In this document: positions 13,184 to 23,479 of the stretch, piece after piece
How positions within the stretch are numbered: position 1 is the first letter of the stretch
How the letters are laid out: the number at the start of each line of letters is the position of its first letter
DNA from: Reticulitermes speratus
Lineage: Eukaryota > Arthropoda > Insecta > Blattodea > Rhinotermitidae
DNA length: 64,000 nt
NCBI GenBank assembly: GCA_021186555.1
Contig: JAJKFL010000004.1
Location: forward strand, 6,934,001-6,998,000
Direction: 5' to 3'
Translations under genes and position numbers: made by a program
The notes under the pieces: generated by a model
Database searches by the model: none
What the model saw: only the letters and a program-made list of their open reading frames with translations
What the model was told of the DNA's origin: nothing

Positions 13184-13419
13184 TGATTTCAGGCTGCCAT
13201 CGCTGTGTAAATGAGATCTTCGCTCTTCTGGCATGTTACGTAGCTTTGATGGGTAGTTAGTTACCGACGTTTCTGGACAACCTCTCGGTCCCATCTTCAA
13301 GGGTCAAGCAGTCTTCTGGGACTACTTGACCCTTAAAGATGGGACCGATTGGCTGTCCAGAAATGTCAGTAGTTAACTAAATCTACACTGCGTAACATGC
13401 CAGAAGAGCCAAGATCTCA
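13184..13419. mobile_element. palindromic element, family P (copy 1)
   Basis: Begins TGATTTCAGGCTGCC and forms a large hairpin: arms about 13235-13305 and 13325-13400 pair (GGTCCCATCTTCAAGGGTCA against TTGACCCTTAAAGATGGGAC). Each arm holds a relic of the CTGANGA..GAAAC motif (here TTGAAGA..GAAAC and TTAAAGA..GAAAT). Related copies: 16984-17221, 52300-52554, partial 20252-20309, and probably 47420-47590. Confidence 0.75.
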
Positions 13420-13487
13420 TTGCCACTCCCTCTTTTCCGTCCAATTCGTAAAATGAGGACATTTGCAAAGAAGTTTTTCCGTCGTAA

Positions 13488-13795
13488 AATTAGGAGCCGG
13501 TGTAGCTCAGCCCGTATAGTAACTAAGCTACGGGCTGGACGACCGAGGGTCAGTGGTTCGATTCCGGGAAAAACTAACAAATTTTTTTTTTATTATCCAG
13601 ACTAACTCATGGGACCACCCAGCCTCCTATTTAGTGAGCACCGGCAGATTTTTCTCCCGGGATTAAAGCGACCGATGCGTGAAGCTAACCACTCACCTTA
13701 ACACAATGCTGGGGTAAAGAATGAATGGAGATAAACATCCACTCCTCCATACGCCTTCGTGGCATAAATTGGGACAACTTTACCTTCGTCAGATT
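13488..13795 (+). mobile_element. SINE C (tRNA-headed), best copy
   Basis: The head has a good A box (TGTAGCTCAGCCCG) and B box GGTTCGATTCC (13555-13565). The body runs through GGGACCACCCAGCCTCC and a tail with ACGCCTTCGTGGCATAAATT. Directly upstream is the inverted-repeat element at 13184-13419. It resembles a tRNA gene but lacks a proper cloverleaf 3' end, so it is a SINE. Confidence 0.75.
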
Positions 13796-14639
13796 TAAGC
13801 AGACATTCTGGTGCGGTCCGAAGCTCACAGTAACTGGCTTGTTGTAGTAACGTTACTGAAAACTGGCGTATATTGCTTAGGTTTTGCTATTGTGGTGAAG
13901 CTTGTATTCTACAGTTACGTCATCCTGCAGTTTACAGATTCATTTTCAACATCATTGTTGTCGTAAGCATCACAGGACAATAACAAATATTAGGCCTATT
14001 AAATCATGTCGTTGGTACCTTAATCAGATATCTCATTTGGTAACCTTTTCCAGAGTCAACAGCGCAACAACCATTTGTAATGTAGAGGACACTTATAGAG
14101 GATTCAGTAAAAGAAACAGCCTTGTTACATTTCCCATTGGAAGCCCTGCAGTGCGAAATTATATTTTATGTTGAAGATTTCCACACGCAGAATCCTGATT
14201 ACACTCTACATTACAAAGCCATTTCTGAGTAATGAGAAGTTGTTCTGTCGCGTAAATTGAGTCTACAACAAGAAAGTTGAAGGGCGAAAAAAAAAGCGGC
14301 AAAGATATTCCAGAGTCAATGACCCGGATGTAATTTGAAGATTTGCATTGTCTTTCGGGTAAGGAAAGGGACACCATTGCATGTGTATATCCGTGTGCAA
14401 GAGAGACAGAAAATGTTGACTCACGACGCATGTCGCTAGTGAATTCACAAACTTGCTTACTGTAGCTACTGATGCACCTTTTTGTACCGCACACTCGAAG
14501 ACGAATTCTGGGGTTGCAGTCTTGAAACCAAATATTTTCTGTAGGCAATTTATTTATTCATTTATTTCATTATTTAATGTGTGGGTGTTTTTGTAATGTG
14601 TGTGTGTTTCTTTTTTGTATTGTGTGTGGGTGTTTTTGT

Positions 14640-14762
14640 TAAGGAGTGGATGTTTTTGTTAAGGTGTGGATGTTTTTGTTAAGGTGTGGATGTTTTTGTT
14701 AAGGAGTGGATGTTTTTGTTAAGGAGTGGATGTTTTTGTTAAGGTGTGGATGTTTTTGTAAT
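14640..14762. repeat. 20-bp tandem repeat
   Basis: About six copies of GTGTGGATGTTTTTGTTAAG with minor changes, adjoining the 49-bp minisatellite. Confidence 0.85.
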
Positions 14763-14852
14763 GTGTGTATGGTGCTCTAATGTATGTACTTTGTTTTGTA
14801 ATTGTGTATAGTTTGTTTTGTATTGTTACTTTTATGTATATTATATGTCCAT

Positions 14853-16270
14853 TTGTATTGTATGTACTAGTGTAAGGACTACTGCCACCGGATGAAAACA
14901 TTTGTATTGTGTGTACTAGTGTAAGGACTACTGCCACCGGGTGAAAACATTTGTAATGTGTGTACTAGTGTAAGGACTACTGCCACCGGGTGAAAACATT
15001 TGTATTGTGTGTACTAGTGTAAGGACTACTGCCACCGGGTGAAAACATTTGTATTGTGTGTACTAGTGTAAGGACTACTGCCACCGGGTGAAAACATTTG
15101 TATTATGTGTACTAGTGTAAGGACTACTGCCACCGGGTGAAAACATTTGTATTGTGTGTACTAGTGTAAGGACTACTGCCACCGGGTGAAAACATTTGTA
15201 TTGTGTGTACTAGTGTAAGGACTACTGCCACCGGGTGAAAACATTTGTGTTGTGTGTACTAGTGTAAGGACTACTGCCACCGGGTGAAAACATTTGTATT
15301 GTGTGTACTAGTGTAAGGACTACTGCCACCGGGTGAAAACATTTGTATTGTGTGTACTAGTGTAAGGACTACTGCCACCGGGTGAAAACATTTGTATTGT
15401 GTGTACTAGTGTAAGGACTACTGCCACCGGGTGAAAACATTTGTATTGTGTGTACTAGTGTAAGGACTACTGCCACCGGGTGAAAACATTTGTATTGTGT
15501 GTACTAGTGTAAGGACTACTGCCACCGGGTGAAAACATTTGTATTGTGTGTACTAGTGTAAGGACTACTGCCACCGGGTGAAAACATTTGTATTGTGTGT
15601 ACTAGTGTAAGGACTACTGCCACCGGGTGAAAACATTTGTATTGTGTGTACTAGTGTAAGGACTACTGCCACCGGGTGAAAACATTTGTATTGTGTGTAC
15701 TAGTGTAAGGACTACTGCCACCGGGTGAAAACATTTGTATTGTGTGTACTAGTGTAAGGACTACTGCCACCGGGTGAAAACATTTGTATTGTGTGTACTA
15801 GTGTAAGGACTACTGCCACCGGGTGAAAACATTTGTATTGTGTGTACTAGTGTAAGGACTACTGCCACCGGGTGAAAACATTTGTATTGTGTGTACTAGT
15901 GTAAGGACTACTGCCACCGGGTGAAAACATTTGTATTGTGTGTACTAGTGTAAGGACTACTGCCACCGGGTGAAAACATTTGTATTGTGTGTACTAGTGT
16001 AAGGACTACTGCCACCGGGTGAAAACATTTGTATTGTGTGTACTAGTGTAAGGACTACTGCCACCGGGTGAAAACATTTGTATTGTGTGTACTAGTGTAA
16101 GGACTACTGCCACCGGGTGAAAACATTTGTATTGTGTGTACTAGTGTAAGGACTACTGCCACCGGGTGAAAACATTTGTATTGTGTGTACTAGTGTAAGG
16201 ACTACTGCCACCGGGTGAAAACATTTGTATTGTGTGTACTAGTGTAAGGACTACTGCCACCGGGTGAAAA
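14853..16270. repeat. 49-bp minisatellite, about 29 copies
   Basis: The unit contains ATTGTGTGTACTAGTG, TAAGGACTACTG and CCACCGGGTGAAAACATTT. Most copies are identical; changes are concentrated in the first few, so the array was recently homogenised from the right side. It ends at GAAAACCCAATTGCAG next to an AAT microsatellite (16285-16311). Confidence 0.95.
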
Positions 16271-16419
16271 CCCAATTGCAGTAAATAATAATAATAATAA
16301 TAATAATAATAAGCGAAACACTGGGGGCTACAGAACTGTGTGTGCTGTGGTACCTGTGCCCTCAGACTGAACACCGGCAGCAATTTTTACGTTATTTTCA
16401 CCGTGCATTTTGATTCAAT

Positions 16420-16848
16420 TAGTAGTATTATAACCAACAAATGCACACAACCACAGTCAGGGCACTCAGTCACAACCACAACAAGACACTAGTAACAACA
16501 GGACGCGGATGTCAACATCCAAAAAACCATCTGCCAGCAATTTCAAAAATTTTTTAACAATTATAACAACATTAACGTTTTAACTACTACCAACCAGATA
16601 CTGCTTCATATCTACAATCAAAAGTATTATACCTCAAGCTTTTAACGTAAGACGAACACAACCTGCAATTGTGAGTGAACAGAAACTACTAAAACACTGT
16701 GATGACGTGTGATAATACCAAATGAACCAGTGACAGTGAAGTGAACCCACTAGTGTTCCGTGATGATGGCTGGACCACAGCCGAAACATATGTTGGGTAG
16801 AAGTGTAACAGATATACAAGAAGTGCATTGTTGGTTATAATACTGCTA
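16420..16848. mobile_element. inverted-repeat element with hammerhead-like motif
   Basis: AGTAGTATTATAACCAACAA at the left and TTGTTGGTTATAATACTGCT at the right are inverted ends. On the plus strand, near the right end, are GTGATGA (16760-16766), stem GGCTG..CAGCC, GAAAC and GTT. The same ATAACCAAC..ATGCAC terminus occurs at 31165-31355 and 37423-37581. Confidence 0.65.
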
Positions 16849-16908
16849 ACCGGTAGCAATATACGTCGGCTGTCATATTTAGTGGTTTATTGTAGTACAC
16901 TGTTAGTT

Positions 16909-17325
16909 ATTGAAGGGCGAGAAGGTGAGGAAGATGACGTAAGCAGCTACTGGAGGACCTTAAGGAAAAGAGATGACGCTGTATGTGATTTCAGGCTTCC
17001 GTCGCGGTGTAAATGAGATCTTTGCTTTTCTGAGATATTACGCAGCGTAGATTGGTAGTTAGTTACCGACGTTTCTGGACAACCTCTCGGTCCCATCTTC
17101 AAGGGTCAAGCAGCCTTCTGGGACTACTTGACCCTTAAAGATGGGACCGAGAGGTTGTCCAGAAATGTCGGTGGCTAACTAAATCTACGCTGCGTAAAAT
17201 CCCAGAAGAGCGAGTATCTCAGAAGTTGCTGTAATTTGAAAGAGGAAGCACTAGATCGCACTCTGTGGAGAACGCGCTTTGGAAGAGGCTATCGACCTGT
17301 CGTTAGACAAAATACGCGATGATTA
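16909..17325 (+). pseudogene. non-LTR retrotransposon 3' end (family 2), split by an insertion
   Basis: The part at 16909-16983 (GACGTAAGCAGCTAC..GACCTTAAGGAAAAGAG) and the part at 17222-17325 (ATTTGAAAGAGGAAGCAC..GAACGCGCTTTGGAAGAGG) are contiguous in the other family-2 copies. The 238 bp between them is the inverted-repeat element 16984-17221. Confidence 0.85.
16984..17221. mobile_element. palindromic element, family P (copy 2), inside a retrotransposon
   Basis: Begins TGTGATTTCAGGCTTCC and is close in sequence to copy 1. It splits a family-2 retrotransposon tail. The flanks GATGACGCTGTA (16972-16983) and GAAGTTGCTGTA (17222-17233) are a decayed target duplication. Confidence 0.85.
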
Positions 17326-17404
17326 TTTCAGAAAATGTAGCATCGAATGGCAGATTGATTAGAGAGCAATAAATTGGAAATTATTCGACAGAAACGGTGA
17401 TTAC

Positions 17405-17556
17405 CGAATCTAGATGCTGTCCCCGTGTTTGCCTGGATTAACTAATGAAAACCACGGAAAACCCCAGAATATTCGGTCTTCTAGCCGAGATTCGAACCGG
17501 GTACTCTAGAATTAGGCTACAAGTAGTACATTTGCCACTACACTAACCTACTCGGT
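17405..17556 (-). mobile_element. tRNA-headed SINE fragment (family E)
   Basis: In sense: GTAGGTTAGTGTAGTGGC (A-box region), CCCGGTTCGAATCTCGG (B box), then CTGGGGTTTTCCGTGGTTTT, a common insect SINE body. It resembles the plus-strand piece at 20485-20650. Confidence 0.6.
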
Positions 17557-17632
17557 AACAGGCAGCATCATAGGCCCATACTGAAACAGAAATGTCAGTT
17601 ACGCACCACAATGTACCGTGAAAAAGTAGAGT

Positions 17633-18152
17633 GTAGACGATGTCAGTGTAATGTTGCTGAAGAAGTACGAGGCACAGGATACAAAACTGAACGTGTTTTG
17701 GTAGGTAATATAAGTGGTGTGTATACGATGTCAGTGTAATGTTGCTGAAGAAGTACGAGGCACAGGATACAAAACTGAACGTGTTTTGGTAGGTAATATA
17801 AGTGGTGTGTATACGATGTCAGTGTAATGTTGCTGAAGAAGTACGAGGCACAGGATACAAAACTGAACGTGTTTTGGTAGGTAATATAAGTGGTGTGTAT
17901 ACGATGTCAGTGTAATGTTGCTGAAGAAGTACGAGGCACAGGATACAAAACTGAACGTGTTTTGGTAGGTAATATAAGTGGTGTGTATACGATGTCAGTG
18001 TAATGTTGCTGAAAAGTACGAGGCACAGGATACAAAACTGAACGTGTTTTGGTAGGTAATATAAGTGGTGTGTATACGATGTCAGTGTAATGTTGCTGAA
18101 GAAGTACGAGGCACAGGATACAAAACTGAACATGTTTTGGTAGGTAATATAA
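17633..18152. repeat. 88-bp tandem repeat, about six copies
   Basis: Units start at GATGTCAG (17639, 17727, 17815, 17903, 17991, 18078); the fifth has a one-base deletion. Open frames across it are a consequence of repetition, not a gene. Confidence 0.95.
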
Positions 18153-18483
18153 GTTTCCAAGTCTTGTCGTCAGTGGCGCTAACACCGCAACTGTGTACAT
18201 TGGCGTCTCAAGTGTTCTGGTATCACGAATCGAAATCTGTGCTTACAGCGCAAAGGATATTTCTCACGAACTTTAGTAGGGAACCAGCAAGTGGTATAGT
18301 AAGTTGTTCATTGAGTCTGCTTGTGTTTGTGAAAGGAAGAGCCCCGGTAAACGACCAATCAGTTAGTTGAGGTTAATGAGGTTGGAGTGGCTTTTGTTCA
18401 CAGTCCAAGGAAGTTAACAAGACAAGCTGCCCGGAAGATAAAGATGCCACAATCGGTTGCACAAAGTTTGCGAATTAGTAAAA
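18153..18483. other. unassigned DNA
   Basis: No repeat or gene recognised. The same holds for 18713-19210 and 19960-21048 apart from the listed SINE and family P fragments, and for 21893-22298. Confidence 0.35.
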
Positions 18484-18712
18484 GCTAAAGGTAAAGTTCA
18501 CCCTAGAACAGGCCATGAAGGCCCAGAGGGGGAGTAGAGTTATAGCTCTACTCTTTCTTTAACCCTGGCACTAGATGGGGTGGGTGGTCAAATCCACGCC
18601 ACGGCCGCTTTACCCCCGGGAAAGAGACCCGGTACCCATTGTATTGGAGGCTGGGTAGGCCCCAGGGCCGGTCTGGACGGCTGCGAAAAATCTCGCCCCC
18701 ACCGGGATTGTT
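18484..18712 (-). mobile_element. SINE B, truncated before the tRNA head
   Basis: Body and tail (complement contains CCTAGAACAGGCCATGAAGG and TTTACCCCCGGGAAAGAGAC) are present. The match ends in CCACCGGGATT, before the B box. Confidence 0.75.
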
Positions 18713-19221
18713 GCAACATGTAACAGCTGAAGACAAGTATTTCCTACAAAGCTACACATGATTTACACAAGATACTACAAATTTTGCGAGGCCTAATGCA
18801 TCGAAATCTTAATGTGCATCATGAACGTTTCAAATATTTATGTTACGTTACGGTACTTCATGTGAATAGATGAACCGCGTTACGCAAGTTAAGTTTTATG
18901 GTCGGTAAAATTACCTCCCATTTTCTTCACAAACAAACCGAGAACGGAGCATCTTTATCCACAGACCCTCGCCTCAAAACGAGTAAAGTTTTTTTAAAGA
19001 CAATGTTGTGTTCGAAGCGGTGACGTAGAACACGCGCAGGAGAACGTAATTTACAGTCTTCCTCGGATGCGAGTTTATATTCCAGTTAACTGCTTTTTTT
19101 CACGGCTTGTTTTATTTACGATGATGAAATTGTGCCATGTGTAACGTTATTTTGTATGTCAGTAGCAGCATGTGTCTTGTGTGTTCAGTGATGTCGTGTT
19201 GGACACGTTTAGACATAATTG

Positions 19222-19948
19222 TTTTTTTTTTCTATGGCTCGACAGCCCTATATGGGCCTGGGCCTCCTCGTTTCGTCGAGGTTTCATGGTCACAAACTTT
19301 TGACACACACACACTCGATAGGACTCCTCTGGACGAGGGACCAGCTCGTCGCAGAGACCTCTACTGACAACACACAACACTCACAACAGACAGACATCTA
19401 TGCCCCCGGTGGGATTTTTTTTTTCTGTCCGGGGTTTTTCCTTTTGATCCATCCTTTTGTACTGTTTTAAATCCTTTCGTCCTTCATGTCACTTTACGTT
19501 CACAAGAATTGTGTTCTGTTACTTTTAGAGGATAGTTCTTTATGTCATGTGACACTATCCTGTAATGAATTTCATATTTTCAATCTGCAACTCATTACAT
19601 TCGTTTAGGAGGTTTCTCATTTTCTTTGGTACTATAATTGTAAACCTTGTCTTCTGAAGAAGAATAAGCCAAGGCGTAATTTCCAGTTTATCTTTTTTTT
19701 TCCAATGGCTCGACAATGGAGGCCTATGCCGCCTCATTTTTCGACGATTCACGATCACACTTTAGACACACCACACTCGGTAGGACTCCTCTGACGAGGG
19801 ACCAGCCCGTCACAGAGACCTCTACCTGACAACACACAACACTCACAACAGACAGACATCCATGCCCTAGGCAGGATTCGAACCCGCAATCCCAGTAAGC
19901 GAGAGGCCGAAGACCCACGCCTTAGACCGCAGGGCCACTGGGATCGGC
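19222..19948 (-). mobile_element. composite SINE A with a captured flank (11-bp target duplication)
   Basis: Read on the minus strand: a full tRNA-like head (B box GGTTCGAATCC-like) and body with an A-rich tail, then about 190 bp of unrelated DNA (about 19501-19695), then the middle segment and body of a second SINE A copy ending in an A tail. The exact repeat AGACATAATTG flanks the whole unit (19211-19221 and 19949-19959), so all 727 bp inserted as one piece. The 190 bp match the sequence directly downstream of the SINE at 47811-48071. Confidence 0.85.
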
Positions 19949-20251
19949 AGACATAATTGCTAGAGACTGCAAATTCATCCTTAGGAATAGGAAAGTAGTT
20001 TGGGATTTGAACGTTTTAAGCGATTTAACTCAGAAATGTGGTTGGTAGAGGATTTGTGAATAAATTGTCGAGTTTAGAAGTTGCGTGTGTAAATCTGATA
20101 ATCTCCATTGGCATGGTAGGTATAGGTAGCTTGAAAATATGGAAATAACGGTGCCTGTAATGTGTGTGTCATACGAATCCTTGAAAAGGCAATGAAGAAA
20201 GTACAAAAATCCCGTGAGGTTGATCTACTGACGACAGGATTCTGTTTGATG

Positions 20252-20309
20252 CGAGATTTTAGGGTTCCGCCGCGGTGTAAATGAGATCTTCCCTCTTGTG
20301 GGATGTTGG
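20252..20309 (+). mobile_element. palindromic element, family P (5' fragment)
   Basis: Only the first part survives: TTTTAGGGTTCCGCCGCGG, then TGTAAATGAGATCTTCC and CTCTTGTGGGATGTT. Confidence 0.6.
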
Positions 20310-20484
20310 TGTGTGCTTATTTTGCTCATACTTCAAAAGTTCACGCACCCGCCATGTTAGAATTTGTGCTTGAAGCATAATAATATTTTTGAGAATGTCA
20401 ACGGTACAGTCTGTGCTTTCAAACTGTAGGCACAGACTGTCATTTCAATGCCTGGTTACCGTTCAGGTCGATGACATTGTAACG

Positions 20485-20650
20485 CTTCTGTCTTGTAGAC
20501 CTGTTGGGGAGGTGCTGGGTTTGAATATCGACTGGAATACCTGTCTGTACTGACTAGGATACTTCCTGGTTTTCCTCAGTATCTCCAGACATACCGGGAT
20601 ATCACCTTAAATTAGGCCATGACCGTTTCCTTCCACATCCTTTCCAGTTC
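20485..20650 (+). mobile_element. tRNA-headed SINE fragment (family E)
   Basis: B-box-like GGGTTTGAATATCG, then TCCTGGTTTTCCTCAG and the tail AGGCCATGACCGTTTCCTTC followed by CACATCC. Diverged. Confidence 0.5.
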
Positions 20651-21070
20651 AATGTTAACTATTACCCTGTCATTAGACGCTATAAAGAATGTTGCGCGCA
20701 GAGTATACCAAACTGCAGAATGTTATTTTATGGGTCATTTTATGTAAAAATGCTAAAATCAGCATATAGCGTATTAATCGTTACAACGCTGCGAGCCCTT
20801 TAATGTATGCACATGGCTGTAACTGAAAAGTGTACAGCACGTATGTTTTATCGTACTGAAAAAATGAAAGTTTTATGTCAGATACAACCAGACAAGATAT
20901 ATATTCACTAAGCCTTGACGTATTGTACAACACGTATCTAATAACATCACAACACAAAGGCAGCAATCGAGCCTTATTCTACTGTACAAAACATCAACAG
21001 AAAATTATGTGTTAGATATATTACCCACAAAAGAAAGATGAAAAAAATTTAGTTATGTTAGCTTATATAG

Positions 21071-21189
21071 TGACAGATGGCGGGCTCTTGTGAGTGCGGT
21101 AATGAACCTTCGAGTTCCATAAAACGCGGGGAATTTCTTGACTAGCTGACGACCTGTTAGCTTCTCAAGAAGGACTCTGCTCCATGGAG
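21071..21189 (+). mobile_element. 119-bp non-LTR 3' end with exact 22-bp target duplication (family 3)
   Basis: The insert contains GGCGGGCTCTTGTGAGTGCG, GTAATGAACCTTCG and CTCAAGAAGGACTCTGCTCC, as in 56195-56490 and 60935-61165. In the longer copies the frame reads [17 protein letters not shown] before a stop, the end of an insect non-LTR ORF. The 22 bp at 21049-21070 and 21190-21211 are identical. Confidence 0.8.
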
Positions 21190-21482
21190 TTAGTTATGTT
21201 AGCTTATATAGCAATCTTGCAGCACCAAAAATCAGTTTTCATTAGATAATATCAAAGAAGGTCAATTGACAGTTATGTTACACTGATTACTGTTCAAAAT
21301 GACCTCCACCGTTCGGTATGCACAATTCTGCGCGTGTCAAAACAGAATTACGAAGGAGTAGTATTTGCCAGATGTGGGAGTAAGTGTGAAGTTGGTTTAT
21401 AAGGAATGATACCGTACAGTATCGTACAGTATCTTGAAAAATTAAAATTCTCGTGGCGGGATAGCAGTTGATAACTGGAGAT

Positions 21483-21879
21483 TTTGTTTTTTGTGTATGG
21501 CTCGACAGCCCTATATGGGCCTGGGCCTCCTCGTTTCGTCGAGGTTTCATGGTCACACACTTTAGACACACCACAGTCGGTAGGACTCCTCTGGACGAGG
21601 GACCAGCTCTACCTGACAACACACAACACTCACAACAGACAAACATCCATGCCCCCGGTGGGATTTTTTTTTTTTTGCCTGTCCGGGGTTTTCCCCCTTT
21701 GATCCATTTTTGTACTGTTTAAATCCTTTCGTCCTTCATGGCACTTTACGTTCCATGCTACCGTCTTTACAACAAACACAACACAAACATCCATGCCCCC
21801 GGTGGGATTCGAACCCACAATCCTAGTAAGCGAGCGGCCGAAGACCCACGCCTTAGACCGCACGGCCACTGGGATCGGC
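21483..21879 (-). mobile_element. dimeric SINE A (13-bp target duplication)
   Basis: The tRNA-like head, a middle segment (contains GTAAAGTGCCATGAAGGACG and ACCCCGGACAGGCAAAA in the element's sense) and a second body lacking its own head are joined head to tail. GATAACTGGAGAT flanks it exactly at 21470-21482 and 21880-21892. The second unit begins at the ATCCCACCGGGGGCATGG that normally follows the B box. Confidence 0.85.
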
Positions 21880-22298
21880 GATAACTGGAGATATGTTGAT
21901 ATAATGTTTTTTTTTTCACTGAAAATGACTCATACAATAATATCCTGACGTTTGGCACACTTTATGCGGACATTCTGTACAATGTGATTTATTGACAACG
22001 ACGATAAATAATCTTCCAATAAATTGACGCTTGTGTGAAGGTTAACAACAAATGATTTATCGGCGTACTGAGACCTTGCATTCGATCTGTTGTACTTCCT
22101 GCGCACAAGAAGCACTGTTGACTCTAATGACAAGTTGTACTGTCAGTTTGAAACACGATATCCTCGTGGCTCAGTTAAGATCTTCATTTGTTGCATTACA
22201 ATGTATCCTGGACTGTAGTCATGGCAACATCTTTAATTCAATAGTGTGCCCGGGCATTTAGCTGGTGCAGTAACCAGTGTCGAGGGTTTGGGACCGGC

Positions 22299-22318
22299 TG
22301 GGGGGGGGGGGGGGGGGG
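22299..22318. repeat. G homopolymer run
   Basis: About 18-20 G. It bounds the candidate pseudogene at 22326; a (C) run also occurs at 48427-48446. Confidence 0.9.
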
Positions 22319-22325
22319 AGGCGCT

Positions 22326-22605
22326 GGCTGTTGGTTAGCTCGTCCGTTAGAGGATCAATTCCGATAATTGTCTGCTCTTCCCGGTACAGCTCTTCAATCT
22401 GCTGATCGGCTCCATTAAGTTCAGCCGCCAGGCTACTTTTATGTCCGGTATGCTAGCTAAGAGCCTTCACGATTGGAAACTAAAGCAACGTTGGTGCTGC
22501 CGAGCGTTTGGTTTTCTGCACAGCTGCCTTTATACAGCTTATGACAGATTCTGACACTCGCTTGGTAACTCTATGGTGCAAACAACTCAGTGCAGCAGAG
22601 TCCAT
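22326..22605 (-). pseudogene. candidate broken coding fragment of unknown origin
   Basis: The minus strand reads from an ATG at 22605 through about 93 codons with two in-frame stops (after APTLL and after VKALS). Both flanking parts look like protein: an N-terminal part containing VTKRVSESVISCIKAAVQK, and a later acidic, helix-like part containing ADQQIEELYREEQTIIG. The fragment ends at a poly-G/C run (22299-22318). I see no introns, so it may be a processed pseudogene or a piece of a retroelement ORF. I do not recognise the parent protein. Confidence 0.35.
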
Positions 22606-22663
22606 CTTGAACAGCTAACAGTTGCTCAGAAAGTCAGTACTTTTTTATTTTCTTTTTTTCGTT

Positions 22664-22905
22664 TGTGATGAAGGGCCCCCACACCACAGCCTTAAGGCTT
22701 TTTGTGCAACCCCAATGATGATGATAGAAGGATGAGCAATTTTTTTACCAAGTTTTTACAATTAATGGCGCACCAGTGGAATGAAATTGACAGGGGAAAA
22801 CCGACAACTCGGAGAAAAATCTGTCCCTGTGCCACTTTGTCCACCACAAATCTCACATGGACTTGATCTGGGATCGAACCCGGGCAGCTAGTCAGTTACT
22901 TTCTT
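22664..22905 (-). mobile_element. SINE D (tRNA-headed) copy 1
   Basis: In sense (minus strand) it has the B-box-like GGGTTCGATCCC, then a body shared with 60425-60682 (TTGTGGTG..CAAAGT, GATTTTTC, GCCTTAAGGC). Confidence 0.6.
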
Positions 22906-23468
22906 GCCTTTATAAAATCCTAACTTTCAGTACCGTATTCTCAAAAACCGGTAACTGGACTCTGTTCAGAGCCAGGTGAATCCAATCCATGCCCTCGTAT
23001 CCGGTTTACGTAACACTCAGTTCAATATGACATATCCTGCCATCTATTCGTGTGTAACCCCAGCGGCCTTTTAATGCTTCGCAACTGAAATGTTATAGGC
23101 CCATGCATTTTGTGTGACATTTTTATACAGTCGTTAGGCCTTCATTTCCTAACTTGCTATACCAGTATTTTATGCCAAGGAAGATCAGAGGAGGATTTTA
23201 TTTATGCTGTGTTTCCGTGCAGTTTGTAAACCTGGCTGTATTTGTTTTATACTGTGGCTGATTTAACGACACTTTCAGTAGCTCAGACCATGCAGTGTCT
23301 AAAGCTAGCTTGATTAGTGAGTAATGAATTGTAAATTATGTGGAAGGAGGCCGTCCTTTCTTGGTTTGAGTTACGAAACTATGCTGGGCTTCTGTGTAGT
23401 GTTAATGGTTTTGTAGATTTAGATATATGTCATTAATATATGAACATCGTAAGCTTTGGGATGTTGTA
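22906..23468. other. unassigned DNA
   Basis: Nothing recognised here or in 24405-25436, which is AT-rich with no coding frame above chance. Confidence 0.35.
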
Positions 23469-23479
23469 TATAAATAATT

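Noticed and set aside
13499..13570. tRNA gene
   Set aside because: A and B boxes are good, but the sequence continues into a SINE body and has no complete cloverleaf 3' half.
14853..16270. CRISPR array
   Set aside because: Uniform 49-bp units without distinct spacers, in a eukaryotic genome.
17819..18200. Long minus-strand frames with repeated LPKHVQFCILC units
   Set aside because: They come from the 88-bp tandem array, whose units have no stop in these frames.
21287..21869. Overlapping frames on both strands around 21.3-21.9 kb
   Set aside because: All overlap the dimeric SINE A and its tail.
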